Shown here piece by piece: positions 16,512 through 24,389 of a stretch of 41,705 nucleotides of DNA. Each line of letters starts with the position of its first letter. Positions within the stretch are counted from its first letter, which is position 1. The translations under genes were made by a program, and so were the position numbers. Location of the stretch: the NCBI GenBank assembly GCA_035550075.1, contig DASZQG010000033.1, forward strand, positions 1-41,705, read 5' to 3'. Below the pieces are notes generated by a model that saw only the letters and a program-made list of their open reading frames with translations, made no database searches and was not told the DNA's origin. This stretch comes from AWTP1-13 sp035550075 (GTDB lineage Bacteria > Pseudomonadota > Alphaproteobacteria > Rhizobiales > Hyphomicrobiaceae).

Positions 16512-17309
16512 TCATCGCCGCTGGCGCCGGATCGCGGGAACGATCGAGGCTGCGAACAGGATGCCCAGAACCAGCACAATCGACGGCCCGCCCGGCATAT
16601 CGAACGAGACCGACAGGAACAGCCCGAGCGCGACCGCGAGCATGCCGAATATGGCCCCGAACAGCGCCATCTGCTCCGGCGACTCCGCAATCGGACGGGC
16701 GGCCGCGGCCGGCATGATGAGGAAGGCGATGGTCAGCAGGACGCCGACGATCTTGATGGCGATGGCTACGACAAGCGCGAGGATGAGAACAAACACGACC
16801 TTGGTGAGTTCTGTCGCCGCCCCTTCCGCCGCAGCAAGCTCCTCATGCACGCACAGCGCCAGCAGCGGCCGCCATACCCAGGCCAGCGCGGCCAGGGCTA
16901 TGGCCCCGCCGAGCAGGATCCAGCGCAGATCGGCGCTGGTGATCGCGAATATGTCGCCGAACAAAAATGCCATCAGGTCGACCTGGGGTCCCTTGATGAG
17001 GGAGGCGGCGATCACGCCCACCGCCAGGGCCAGATGGGCAAGCAGACCGAGGAGAGAATCGAAGGGAAGCACATGCTGGCGGCTGAGCAGCACCAGCAGT
17101 CCGGATACGACGACCGTCGCGGCCAGAACGGTCGCTGTCAGGTTCAGCGCGAATGCCATGCCCACCGCAATGCCGATGAGCCCGGCCTGGGCGATCGTCT
17201 CGCCGAAGTAGGCCATTCGGCGCCAGACCACAAAGCAGCCCAACGGCGCCGCGACCACGGCGAGGCCCAGGCCCGCGACCAGTGCGCGCATCAGGAATGG
17301 CTCAAGCAC
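16512..17309 (-). CDS. znuB: Zinc ABC transporter permease ZnuB
   Basis: 265 residues of an ABC-3 family permease with about eight hydrophobic segments. The start is taken as the GTG at 17309, one base after the znuC stop; ATG at 17291 is the alternative. The segment GCFVVWRRMAYFGETIAQAGLIGIA near residue 25 is the family signature, and GVLLTIAFLIMPAAAAR carries the coupling region. It forms the membrane channel of the high-affinity zinc importer with ZnuC and an extracytoplasmic ZnuA. Manganese or iron relatives exist, but the zur neighbour supports zinc. Confidence 0.92.
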   Translation of the reverse strand: MLEPFLMRALVAGLGLAVVAAPLGCFVVWRRMAYFGETIAQAGLIGIAVGMAFALNLTATVLAATVVVSGLLVLLSRQHVLPFDSLLGLLAHLALAVGVIAASLIKGPQVDLMAFLFGDIFAITSADLRWILLGGAIALAALAWVWRPLLALCVHEELAAAEGAATELTKVVFVLILALVVAIAIKIVGVLLTIAFLIMPAAAARPIAESPEQMALFGAIFGMLAVALGLFLSVSFDMPGGPSIVLVLGILFAASIVPAIRRQRR

Positions 17310-17310
17310 G

Positions 17311-18192
17311 TCACTCGCCCGCTGGTGGGTGGGAGGGATGATCCGCGGGACGCGGCTCACCGGCGAGATCGTGCCGGTGATCGTGGTGGTGATGATAGAG
17401 ACCGAAGGCGCGAGCCGCCTGCGGCCCGAACAGCCGCGCGTACTCGGGGTGCTGGGCCACGGATTCCGGCACGCCTGAGCAGCACACATGCCGGTTGATG
17501 CACACGATGCGGTCGCTCTGCGCCATCACCACGTGAAGATCGTGCGAGACGAGCAACACCCCCAGTCCCCGCTCCGAGCGCAAACGGCCGATCAGCGCGT
17601 AGAGTTCGGCTTCGCCGACATAGTCGACGCCGCGCACGGGTTCATCCAGAACCAGCAGGCCGGGCGATCTCAGGAGAGCGCGGGCGAGAAGCGCGCGCTG
17701 CAGCTCCCCGCCCGACAGCTCGTGCAACTGGCGCTCCGCCAGCGCTCCCGCGCCGACCTCCGAGAGCGTGCGCGCGATGTCTTCCCGGGCCGACGGCCGG
17801 CCGAGCGATACGAATCGCGCCACGCTGAGAGGGATGGCCGGGTCTACGTCGAAGCGCTGGGGAACATAGCCGACGACGAGCGCCTCGGCGCGCTTTGCTT
17901 CTCCGGTGTTGGGCGTTTCCAGGCCCAGCAGCACGCGGACAAGAGTGGTTTTTCCGGCACCATTGGGTCCGATCAGGGTCACGATCTCGCGCCTTCTGAT
18001 ATCGAGATCGATGGCCTCCAGGATTGGGCGGCCCGAGCGGGTGAGGCCGACGCCACGGGCACTGATGAGCACCTCGGGGTGCAGCGGGCCGGGGGCGGGT
18101 TCACCACCCGCAGCCCTGCCATGCGCATGATGGTCGCCATGACCATGGGAGCCCGGCCCGGTCTTCACCCGCTCCGCCTCAACGGCGTCCAT
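17311..18192 (-). CDS. znuC: Zinc ABC transporter ATP-binding protein ZnuC with His-rich tails
   Basis: 293 residues from the ATG at 18192, which overlaps the 3' end of zur by 14 bp. Walker A GPNGAGKTT is at 75-83, the signature LSGGE at 159-163 and Walker B LLVLDEP at 179-185. The H-loop lies in LLVSHDLHVV. An N-terminal extension has the His cluster GSHGHGDHHAHG (14-25) and the C-terminus has YHHHHDHRHD. Such tails are known in zinc transporters and may buffer or sense zinc; that is inference here. It energises ZnuB. Confidence 0.93.
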   Translation of the reverse strand: MDAVEAERVKTGPGSHGHGDHHAHGRAAGGEPAPGPLHPEVLISARGVGLTRSGRPILEAIDLDIRRREIVTLIGPNGAGKTTLVRVLLGLETPNTGEAKRAEALVVGYVPQRFDVDPAIPLSVARFVSLGRPSAREDIARTLSEVGAGALAERQLHELSGGELQRALLARALLRSPGLLVLDEPVRGVDYVGEAELYALIGRLRSERGLGVLLVSHDLHVVMAQSDRIVCINRHVCCSGVPESVAQHPEYARLFGPQAARAFGLYHHHHDHRHDLAGEPRPADHPSHPPAGE

Positions 18193-18712
18193 GATCAGCT
18201 TCCTTGCGGGCGCAGTTCGCGCACAGGCCCCACACCTCGACCACGGCCCCGTTCTTGGACTCGGGCGAGAACGCGGCGGCGCTGGCGGATTTGTCGATAG
18301 CTGCGAAGACCTTGGCGCCGTCGACCTCGGCGACGGTTGCGCACCGCTCGCAGGCAAGCACAAGCTGGCGCTGGTCGTGGCCCGCATGGCAGGCGAAGAA
18401 GGCGTTGCGGCTTTCAAACCGGTGAACGATGCCGGCCTCCACCAGGGCGTCGATGGCGCGGTAGACCGAGATCGGCGCCAGCCTCTCCCCCCGGGCAGCC
18501 GCCAGCCTCTCCAGCACCTCGTAGGCGCCCACGGCGCGATGCGAGGCGGCGATCTGCTGGAAAACCGCCTCGCGCAGCGGCGTCAGCCGCAAGCCCTTCT
18601 GGTCGAAGGCCTTGCGGGCGCGCGTCATCGCGTCTTCAAGGCAGCGATGATGGTCGTGCCCAGGGGCCGGAAAGGCAGTGGTGGCGGGCGATTGCGTCAT
18701 CATCGCAAGCAT
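18179..18712 (-). CDS. zur: Zinc uptake regulator Zur (Fur family)
   Basis: 177 residues; an ATG at 18700 would remove four residues and is equally possible. The winged helix spans ~35-100 (LRLTPLREAVFQQI, then SVYRAIDALVEAGIVHR). The structural zinc site is C121-x2-C124 with C164-x2-C167. The N-terminal GHDHHRC adds metal ligands. Zur represses zinc uptake genes when zinc is bound. It overlaps znuC and leads the operon zur-znuC-znuB-ispG. I could not identify a convincing Zur palindrome in the 82 bp before it. Confidence 0.9.
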   Translation of the reverse strand: MLAMMTQSPATTAFPAPGHDHHRCLEDAMTRARKAFDQKGLRLTPLREAVFQQIAASHRAVGAYEVLERLAAARGERLAPISVYRAIDALVEAGIVHRFESRNAFFACHAGHDQRQLVLACERCATVAEVDGAKVFAAIDKSASAAAFSPESKNGAVVEVWGLCANCARKEADHGRR

Positions 18713-18794
18713 ATATCATCACGTAGCACCGGCGCCACATGCGAGGCTAGGGCGCTGCCGGCCCAGCACAGCGATCCGCACGGAGCCCTGCCAG

Positions 18795-19313
18795 ATGCGC
18801 GACCGGATGGAAATCCTCCAGGCCGATATCACGACGCTCGATGTCGATGCCATCGTCAATGCGGCGAATACCTCGCTGCTGGGCGGCGGCGGGGTGGACG
18901 GGGCCATTCATCGCGCCGCCGGTCCGCAATTGCTGGACGAATGCCGCCGCCTCGGAGGCTGCGCCACGGGCGAGGCCAAGCTCACCTCGGGCTACCGGTT
19001 GAAAGCGCGCCATGTCATCCACGCGGTGGGTCCGATCTGGCGGGGCGGCGACGCTGACGAGGATCGCCTGCTGGCCGCCGCGTACAGCAACTCGCTGGCC
19101 GTCGCAGAGGCGAATGCTTTGCGCTCCATCGCTTTTCCCGCGATTTCGACAGGCGTCTACGGGTTTCCTCAGGATCGCGCGGCACGGCTCGCGGTTGGCA
19201 CGGTGGCAGCGCGGCTCCGCGGCGACGCGAGACTTTCCCGTGTCATCTTCTGCTGCTTTGGCGCGGAGTCCCTGCGGCATCACGAGCAGGCCATGCGCGA
19301 GCTTGGCGACTAG
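18795..19313 (+). CDS. Macrodomain protein, O-acetyl-ADP-ribose deacetylase-like (YmdB type)
   Basis: 172 residues from the ATG at 18795 (GGAG 9 bp upstream); ATG at 18807 is possible. The macrodomain is complete: QADITTLDVDAIVNAANTSLLGGGGVDGAIH at residues ~9-40 binds ADP-ribose, and AISTGVYGFP at ~115-124 closes the diphosphate loop. The family hydrolyses O-acetyl-ADP-ribose and removes mono-ADP-ribose from proteins. The gene is divergent from zur, where znuA often sits in relatives. Whether it is under Zur control is unknown. Confidence 0.92.
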   Translation: MRDRMEILQADITTLDVDAIVNAANTSLLGGGGVDGAIHRAAGPQLLDECRRLGGCATGEAKLTSGYRLKARHVIHAVGPIWRGGDADEDRLLAAAYSNSLAVAEANALRSIAFPAISTGVYGFPQDRAARLAVGTVAARLRGDARLSRVIFCCFGAESLRHHEQAMRELGD

Positions 19314-19649
19314 ACGGTCCGGGGGCAACGGATTCGATGCCGGCTTCGCGTTTTTGCGTAGCGGGATTGTTATTTGGCTGCGCGATCCCAAGTCTTGCGC
19401 GTGTCGGATGTTTTTGTGTGGATGTCGAGGTCTGCTGCACTTATGCTCAAAAGAGGCGATAAATTCGCCGCAATCGGGCGCGAGATTGCGCGTGGGGATT
19501 AGCCGCGCGTCAACGCCGGATGCGCGGTGGAACGGCCGACACAGAAGCCGACTGTGACGTTGTCCAAAAAATTTTCATGCCTGCCACTGCCAGTATTTCC
19601 GGCATTGCTTGAGTGTGCGCACGACTGATGCCAGCGGGAGACGAAGGGC
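19314..19649. other. 336-bp intergenic region before the large membrane protein
   Basis: I see no convincing gene or RNA here. The stretch is somewhat less GC-rich than its surroundings around 19360-19380 and 19555-19580. It probably carries the promoter of the 19650 gene, but I could not fix -35 and -10 boxes. Its last 55 bp hold one arm of an inverted repeat that pairs with the start codon of that gene. Confidence 0.5.
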
Positions 19650-19660
19650 ATGCCGGAAAT
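19595..19660 (+). promoter_or_regulatory. Inverted repeat that covers a start codon in the mRNA leader
   Basis: ATTTCCGGCAT (19595-19605) is the exact reverse complement of ATGCCGGAAAT (19650-19660), whose first three bases are the ATG of the following gene. The ribosome site GGGAG/GAAGGG lies in the 44-nt loop. In RNA this could hide the start codon. An 11-bp match at this spacing may also occur by chance about once in a window of this size. Confidence 0.4.
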
Positions 19661-22600
19661 TGACCTCGTGGCTATGGTAAATGGCCTCGTCGCGTTCATA
19701 GCCCGCAACTGGGAGCTTCTTGTTGCCGGGCTGGTGCTCTTTCTGATCCTGCGAAGCTCCGGGTTTCTGACGCGTCTGCGGCGTGTGATCGAGGAGCTGT
19801 TTTTCACAAACTGGCAGCTCGCATTGCTGGCGACCACCGGCCTCGCGCTGTCACTGGCCTCAGGCTATACGACCTGGGCAGGCCTCAGGAATTTCACGAA
19901 CCAGCCATGGCTCTCGATGCTGATCGCCTTCGGCATCCAGGGCGTGATGCTGATCGTTGCCTGGCTGATCGGCGAGAGTTTCGCCGTCGGCATGAGCACA
20001 ATGCCGCGCCGCGGCTATGCGCGCGCTGCCGTGCCATTGGTGGTGGTGGCGGTCGGGCTCGCCAGCGTCTGCGTGCTGGCCGCGTTCGGCGTCTATTGGT
20101 GGCGCTATGGCATTCCTCCGGATTTGTGGATGAAGGGCTTCATGGCAGCGGCCGCCGCGATCGGCGTCATCGTTCTGCTGATGCTGTTTTCCAAGAGCGA
20201 CGTAATCGCCCCATATGCGCAGGCGGTGCGCATCATCACCAAGAACTCGGTGCTCTGGGTGATGTTCTTCGCCTCGATGGCGGCCTCCGTATTCTTCTCC
20301 TTCGACTCACATTTCAACGCGATCTTCCCGGCCGAGGCACGCAAGCGCGCCGCGGAAATCCGCACTGTCAACCAGATCGGCGGGGTGATCGCCGATGTCG
20401 GCGCACTTGCCCAGAAGCGGCAGATCGAGGAAGCCGAAGCCCTGTTCGGCACCGACGGCTGGCAGGCCTACGACAAGCAGCTCGCCAGCCTGGCGCATGC
20501 GGCCCAGGGCGCCCAGGGCGAGATCGAGAAGTTCTTCGTCCAGCAGATGGAAGAGCGCCGCCGCGCCATCAATCAGCAGCAGGAACGCATTGCCACGGCG
20601 CAAAGCGGGCAGGCCGGCCTGGCAAACCGGAAGATCTCGCTGACGGAGGAACTTTCCCGCCTGAGGGCGGAGCGGCCGGGCCTTGCCGAGGAATATGCGC
20701 GGCACAAGAGCGAGCTGGATGCCAAGAGCAAGGAGATCGACGCCAAGCGCGTGGAGGCGCTGGCCGAGGATCGCGGCGTGGAGGGCACCCTGAAGCAGGG
20801 CAAGGGGCCGGTATACCGCCAGCGCATGGCCGAGCTCGGCACGCTGCAGGATCAGTACAAGATCGCCCAGGAGCGCGCGCGCGACGCCCAGAAGCGGCTC
20901 ATTGGAGTTGAAACGCGCCTTGCGCAGATCGAGCGTGAGCTGTCGACCATCGATGGCGATCTCGCCAAGCTGAAGGGCGAGGCGGATACGGCCCAGCAGC
21001 GCATCAAGTCAGCCGAGTCGGCCGGGCTTGGCGAGGAAGGCACACGGCTCGATCCGGCTCGCGTCTTGCCGGCTTTCGAGCGGGCCCGTGCCTCGTTCCA
21101 CCAGCATCCCGACGCCGAGCGGCTCGGCTTGCTGCAACAGCAGTGCACCAACCTGCTGAGCGCGATGTCGAACACGGAAGCGACCAAGAACATGGCGCGC
21201 TCCGTCGACTGCGATCCGAAGCAGGCGGCGGAGGCGGCCGCGCGCGTGTTCGCGCTCAATGCCGGGCTCGTGGCATTCCAGGCCAACTGCGCCAAGGGGG
21301 AGACGCTGGCGCAATACAAGACCACGGACGCGCTGCTCGCGTTCGGCCGCAAGTGCGTGCAGGACTCCGGCTTGACCAGCAAGGATTCGGCGGAGATCGG
21401 CGCACGCCTGTCGGCGATCGAGATGAACCGGGACGACAAGGCGCATCGCTTCGTCGTCACATGGAACGCGTTCCTCGACGGCAATCGCCTCGCCTACCTG
21501 GCGCTGATGCTGGCGATCGGGGTCGACGCGCTGGTGTTCATGTCTGGCCTGTTCGGCGCGAACGCGATCCGCTCCCCGCTGTCGGATGTGCCGAGCCTGA
21601 AGGCGCGCAGCGCGGAGCAGTTGGAAGGCATCGTCAAGAATGCGCTGGGCGAGGATCGGCTCGAGAACGCGGAGCTGGTCCTGGCGGCCATGAAGCCTAC
21701 CGACAGCGAAAGCGACTATCACGCCGAGATCGACCTTGCGCCGTATCGCGAGGAGACGGCCCGGCGGATCCGAAAGGTGCTCGTGGCAGGCTCCAGCATC
21801 GGGGCCGTGAAGCGTGCCGCGGGCACGCATGGCGAGCGGTATCTCGTACGCTCCGAGCTGTTCGAATACCTCTCGCTCGTCGCGAACACGGCGCGGGAGA
21901 GTGACAGCGAGCATGCAACCCAGAACCGGCTGGTGCGCATTGTCGGCGTGGCGCTGGAACCGCGGCGCGAGAAGAATGCGGAGATCGTGCTGGACTACGT
22001 CGAGCCGATCAACCAGCGCAACGGGTTCATGGGTGAGCTCAATCTCGACAGGGTGACGGAGCACAAGCGGCTGGTGCAGAACGTGCTCAACGCGGCGATG
22101 ACGCTCAATGCCGTGCAGCGGCACGACCGCAGCGCGCGGCGTGGCGGTGGCCTCAAAGGGCGGCTGCTCGGCGGCGGCGGTGGGATCGAGACGACCTATC
22201 TCATCAGCGCAGACCTGTTCAAGACGCTGCTGCTCTATCGCGCCGGCTCACCGGTACTTGGAGACGTGCACGGCCCGGAACGGCAATTGCCGAACGGACG
22301 GGTAACCGGCGTTGCCGAGATTGCCGCCCCGCGGCACGACATGCCGCGTCTTGTCAACGGCGCGGCAGCGGCCGAGGACGCCCGTCTGAAGGAGAAATTC
22401 AGGAAAGAGCTTCTGGCCGCGATCGAGCTCGATGCGTCCGCGCTCGACAAGATTTCCGCGCCCGATATCGCACCGGCGGCACTTGGTGCGGCGCAAGCCC
22501 TGAGCTTGCACGCCCAGCGCAACGACAGGCTCAGAGAAGCGCTGAGGCTGCGGGAAAGCGAGAGTGCACGTGCCCTGGAGCACGAAAAAGGGATGCTCGC

Positions 22601-22925
22601 CCTCAATCGTGACGGTCACGCCGTCGATCTGCTGAATGATTGCGCCGATGAAATATCCGCGGTGCTGCCGGCCTTGCTGCTGCTGCCGGAAGGTAAGCTG
22701 ATCGAGGATCTGATCGTGGCGCTCGAGGAAGGGGAGGCGGAGGACCGCCTGACCGATGCCGAGCATTCCCTGCTAAGCCGTCTGAACAGGCTGCACGGCG
22801 ATCTGAAAGCCATGAATGCCAGCGATCCGACGGCATGGCAGCGCATCGCCGGTCAAGTTTCGCACTGGAGCGATGAGGGCGCGATACAAACCTCCCCGGC
22901 CGGCTATCGCCAGAAGTTGAACTGA
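19650..22925 (+). CDS. Large seven-helix membrane protein with coiled coil and duplicated C-terminal module, unknown function
   Basis: 1091 residues, not recognised. Six hydrophobic segments lie at about 22-38, 55-74, 87-107, 126-149, 163-180 and 199-218, and a seventh at 614-636. Positive residues after segments 1, 3 and 5 place those loops inside, so residues 219-613 should be periplasmic. That region is a long coiled coil (~230-455) followed by a domain with Cys499, 521, 547 and 569, which could form two disulfides. The cytoplasmic tail has two related modules at ~665-745 and ~774-862, then helical segments to the end. The ATG follows GGGAG and GAAGGG. It ends at a strong bidirectional hairpin. 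It has no enzyme motif, and I infer a structural, sensing or mechanotransducing role at most. Confidence 0.85.
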   Translation: MPEIDLVAMVNGLVAFIARNWELLVAGLVLFLILRSSGFLTRLRRVIEELFFTNWQLALLATTGLALSLASGYTTWAGLRNFTNQPWLSMLIAFGIQGVMLIVAWLIGESFAVGMSTMPRRGYARAAVPLVVVAVGLASVCVLAAFGVYWWRYGIPPDLWMKGFMAAAAAIGVIVLLMLFSKSDVIAPYAQAVRIITKNSVLWVMFFASMAASVFFSFDSHFNAIFPAEARKRAAEIRTVNQIGGVIADVGALAQKRQIEEAEALFGTDGWQAYDKQLASLAHAAQGAQGEIEKFFVQQMEERRRAINQQQERIATAQSGQAGLANRKISLTEELSRLRAERPGLAEEYARHKSELDAKSKEIDAKRVEALAEDRGVEGTLKQGKGPVYRQRMAELGTLQDQYKIAQERARDAQKRLIGVETRLAQIERELSTIDGDLAKLKGEADTAQQRIKSAESAGLGEEGTRLDPARVLPAFERARASFHQHPDAERLGLLQQQCTNLLSAMSNTEATKNMARSVDCDPKQAAEAAARVFALNAGLVAFQANCAKGETLAQYKTTDALLAFGRKCVQDSGLTSKDSAEIGARLSAIEMNRDDKAHRFVVTWNAFLDGNRLAYLALMLAIGVDALVFMSGLFGANAIRSPLSDVPSLKARSAEQLEGIVKNALGEDRLENAELVLAAMKPTDSESDYHAEIDLAPYREETARRIRKVLVAGSSIGAVKRAAGTHGERYLVRSELFEYLSLVANTARESDSEHATQNRLVRIVGVALEPRREKNAEIVLDYVEPINQRNGFMGELNLDRVTEHKRLVQNVLNAAMTLNAVQRHDRSARRGGGLKGRLLGGGGGIETTYLISADLFKTLLLYRAGSPVLGDVHGPERQLPNGRVTGVAEIAAPRHDMPRLVNGAAAAEDARLKEKFRKELLAAIELDASALDKISAPDIAPAALGAAQALSLHAQRNDRLREALRLRESESARALEHEKGMLALNRDGHAVDLLNDCADEISAVLPALLLLPEGKLIEDLIVALEEGEAEDRLTDAEHSLLSRLNRLHGDLKAMNASDPTAWQRIAGQVSHWSDEGAIQTSPAGYRQKLN

Positions 22926-22954
22926 CAGCGGCGACGGCCCAGCTCTCAAAAGCG

Positions 22955-22987
22955 GAAGAGCCCGCGCGATTGCCGCGCGGGCTCTTC
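22955..22987. terminator. Bidirectional terminator hairpin
   Basis: GAAGAGCCCGCGCG (22955-22968) pairs perfectly with CGCGCGGGCTCTTC (22974-22987) around ATTGC, a 14-bp stem. The plus side continues GGTTT and the minus side CGCTTTT. It sits between the ends of two convergent genes and can serve both. Confidence 0.8.
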
Positions 22988-23017
22988 GGTTTCAGGGCGA
23001 CCGGCAATGGCCGCCCG

Positions 23018-23866
23018 CTATTCCTTGAACGGGACGATCTTGCACTGCTGCTCGCCCAGACCCTGGATCGAGAGCTTCACGATATCCCCGGGCTTCAGCC
23101 ACACCGGCGGCTTCATGCCGAGCGCGACACCTGGAGGCGTGCCCGTCGTTACGACGTCGCCCGCCTCAAGCACCATGAACTGCGTGATGTAGTGCAGCAG
23201 GTGGGCGATGCCGAATATCATGGTCTCGGTGTTGCCGGTCTGGCGCCGCTGTCCGTTGACGTCGAGCGACATGGCGAGGTTCTGCACGTTCTTGATCTCG
23301 TCGGTGGTGACGAGCCAGGGCCCCAGGGGCCCGAACGTCTCCGCACACTTGCCCTTCATCCACTGTCCGCCGCGCTCGCTCTGGAAGTTGCGCTCCGACA
23401 CGTCGTTGCAGATGCAGTAGCCGGCGATGTGGGAAAGGGCGTTCTTCTCGTCCACGTAGCGCGCGCGCGTTCCGATCACGAAGGCGATCTCGACCTCGTA
23501 GTCGAGCTTGGTCGAGCCCTTCGGAACCATCACGTCGTCATTCGGCCCGACGATGCAGTTCGGCAGCTTGTTGAAAAGGATCGGCTCCTTCGGGATCGGT
23601 GAGCCGGTTTCCTTCGCGTGGTCGATGTAGTTGAGGCCGACGGCGATGAAGTTGCGGACATTGCCGACCGGCGGACCGAGGCGGACGCCCTTCGGCGCGG
23701 CCGGCAGCGACGCTGGATCAATCTTGCGCAGCTTGTCGAGGCCCGCCGGGCTCAGCGCGTCGCCGGTGATATCCTTGACGTGGCCGGAGAGGTCACGGAT
23801 CGCGCCTTGGGCGTCGACCAGGCCAGGCTTCTCCGCGCCGGGCGCGCCAAATCGAACAAGCTTCAT
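23018..23866 (-). CDS. Fumarylacetoacetate hydrolase (FAH) family enzyme
   Basis: 282 residues. The N-terminal 70 residues are the small lid domain; the rest is the FAH barrel with FIAVGLNYIDHAKETG, the metal ligands in LDYEVEIAFVIG (two Glu) and YCICNDVSERN (Asp), and the late TGTPPGVALG loop. Members hydrolyse or isomerise acylpyruvates and related dioates (ureidoglycolate lyase, 2-hydroxyhepta-2,4-diene-dioate isomerase, oxaloacetate decarboxylase). The length and the CNDVSERNFQ motif fit the ureidoglycolate-lyase-annotated subgroup, but substrate cannot be read from sequence. No neighbour gives a pathway. Confidence 0.9.
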   Translation of the reverse strand: MKLVRFGAPGAEKPGLVDAQGAIRDLSGHVKDITGDALSPAGLDKLRKIDPASLPAAPKGVRLGPPVGNVRNFIAVGLNYIDHAKETGSPIPKEPILFNKLPNCIVGPNDDVMVPKGSTKLDYEVEIAFVIGTRARYVDEKNALSHIAGYCICNDVSERNFQSERGGQWMKGKCAETFGPLGPWLVTTDEIKNVQNLAMSLDVNGQRRQTGNTETMIFGIAHLLHYITQFMVLEAGDVVTTGTPPGVALGMKPPVWLKPGDIVKLSIQGLGEQQCKIVPFKE

Positions 23867-24082
23867 GGGTGTCCCTCCAGGGTGCGTGAGGCCCGGCCGG
23901 CCGCGAGAAGCCGCAAGGCATGTGCATCCCAGTTGCTCTTGCAGCCCGTCGAGTCAAGAGGTCTGCTGCTCTGCAGACCGTCGCCGTCCCATGTCAAGGG
24001 TCGGACCGCAAGCCGGGGAGGGGGTGGAACAACCTGTGGAAAAGGAAAACGCCAAGCCGCGCCACAAGGCCGGCGGCACAAC

Positions 24083-24110
24083 GCACGCCCCGCTCTCGCG
24101 CGGGGCTTGC
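24083..24110 (-). terminator. GC-rich hairpin downstream of a small ORF
   Basis: Arms of 11 bp (24083-24093 and 24100-24110, one mismatch, core GCCCCGC/GCGGGGC) surround a 6-nt loop. It lies 17 bp beyond the stop of the 24128-24220 ORF. No T-run follows on either strand, so an intrinsic terminator is only possible. Confidence 0.4.
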
Positions 24111-24127
24111 GGCATACACGGTGCGTC

Positions 24128-24220
24128 TCAAAACAGGTGCACGACCACGTACAGACCGGCACCCAGAATCGGCGCAACGGCGCACGCCAACGCCATGATC
24201 ACAAACGACTTATCAATCAC
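24128..24220 (-). CDS. Possible 30-residue single-span membrane peptide
   Basis: A GTG at 24218-24220 opens 30 codons ending in TGA at 24128. After VIDKSF come about 22 hydrophobic residues, including VIMALACAVAPILGAG and LYVVVHLF, a good transmembrane helix with Lys at the N-terminal side. A purine-rich GGTAGCGGGG lies upstream and a GC hairpin follows the stop. The match of a membrane span to a free-standing ORF supports reality, but codon-level evidence is thin and I recognise no family. An internal ATG (residue 9) would leave too short a peptide. Confidence 0.3.
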   Translation of the reverse strand: MIDKSFVIMALACAVAPILGAGLYVVVHLF

Positions 24221-24282
24221 GACACTACCCCGCTACCACACCACATCCCGGCGCTTTGCCATTCCGCAATGGCTGGCGCCCG

Positions 24283-24317
24283 GTGTGCGGACCGCGTGTC
24301 CCTTTCGGTCCGCACAC
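24283..24317. repeat. Perfect 12-bp inverted repeat, 11-nt loop
   Basis: GTGTGCGGACCG (24283-24294) and CGGTCCGCACAC (24306-24317) are exact reverse complements. No T-run follows on either strand. It sits 60-100 bp upstream of the small membrane ORF and ~150 bp downstream of the large ATPase gene, so it may be an operator, a processed RNA stem or a factor-dependent terminator. Confidence 0.8.
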
Positions 24318-24325
24318 ATAAAATA

Positions 24326-24389
24326 GCGCTAAATCAAACTCGTTGCACGCAAATTTAGAGCAATTCCTTAGCGCAACTTCAGTTTGCGC
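24326..24389. repeat. AT-rich nested inverted repeats
   Basis: GCGCTAA (24326-24332) matches TTAGCGC (24368-24374), and GCGCAA (24371-24376) matches TTGCGC (24384-24389). The bases between are AT-rich, with a TTTAGAGCAATTCC string that resembles dispersed repeats I recall from Hyphomicrobiales genomes. It may end the ATPase transcript or start the small ORF's transcript. Confidence 0.4.

Noticed and set aside
15416..16717. 433-codon plus-strand frame opposite ispG
   Set aside because: ispG on the other strand is certain; this frame is an antisense shadow from high GC at third positions.
18713..18794. Zur box between zur and the macrodomain gene
   Set aside because: The AT-rich GCATATATCATC stretch is not a convincing palindrome, so no operator is annotated.
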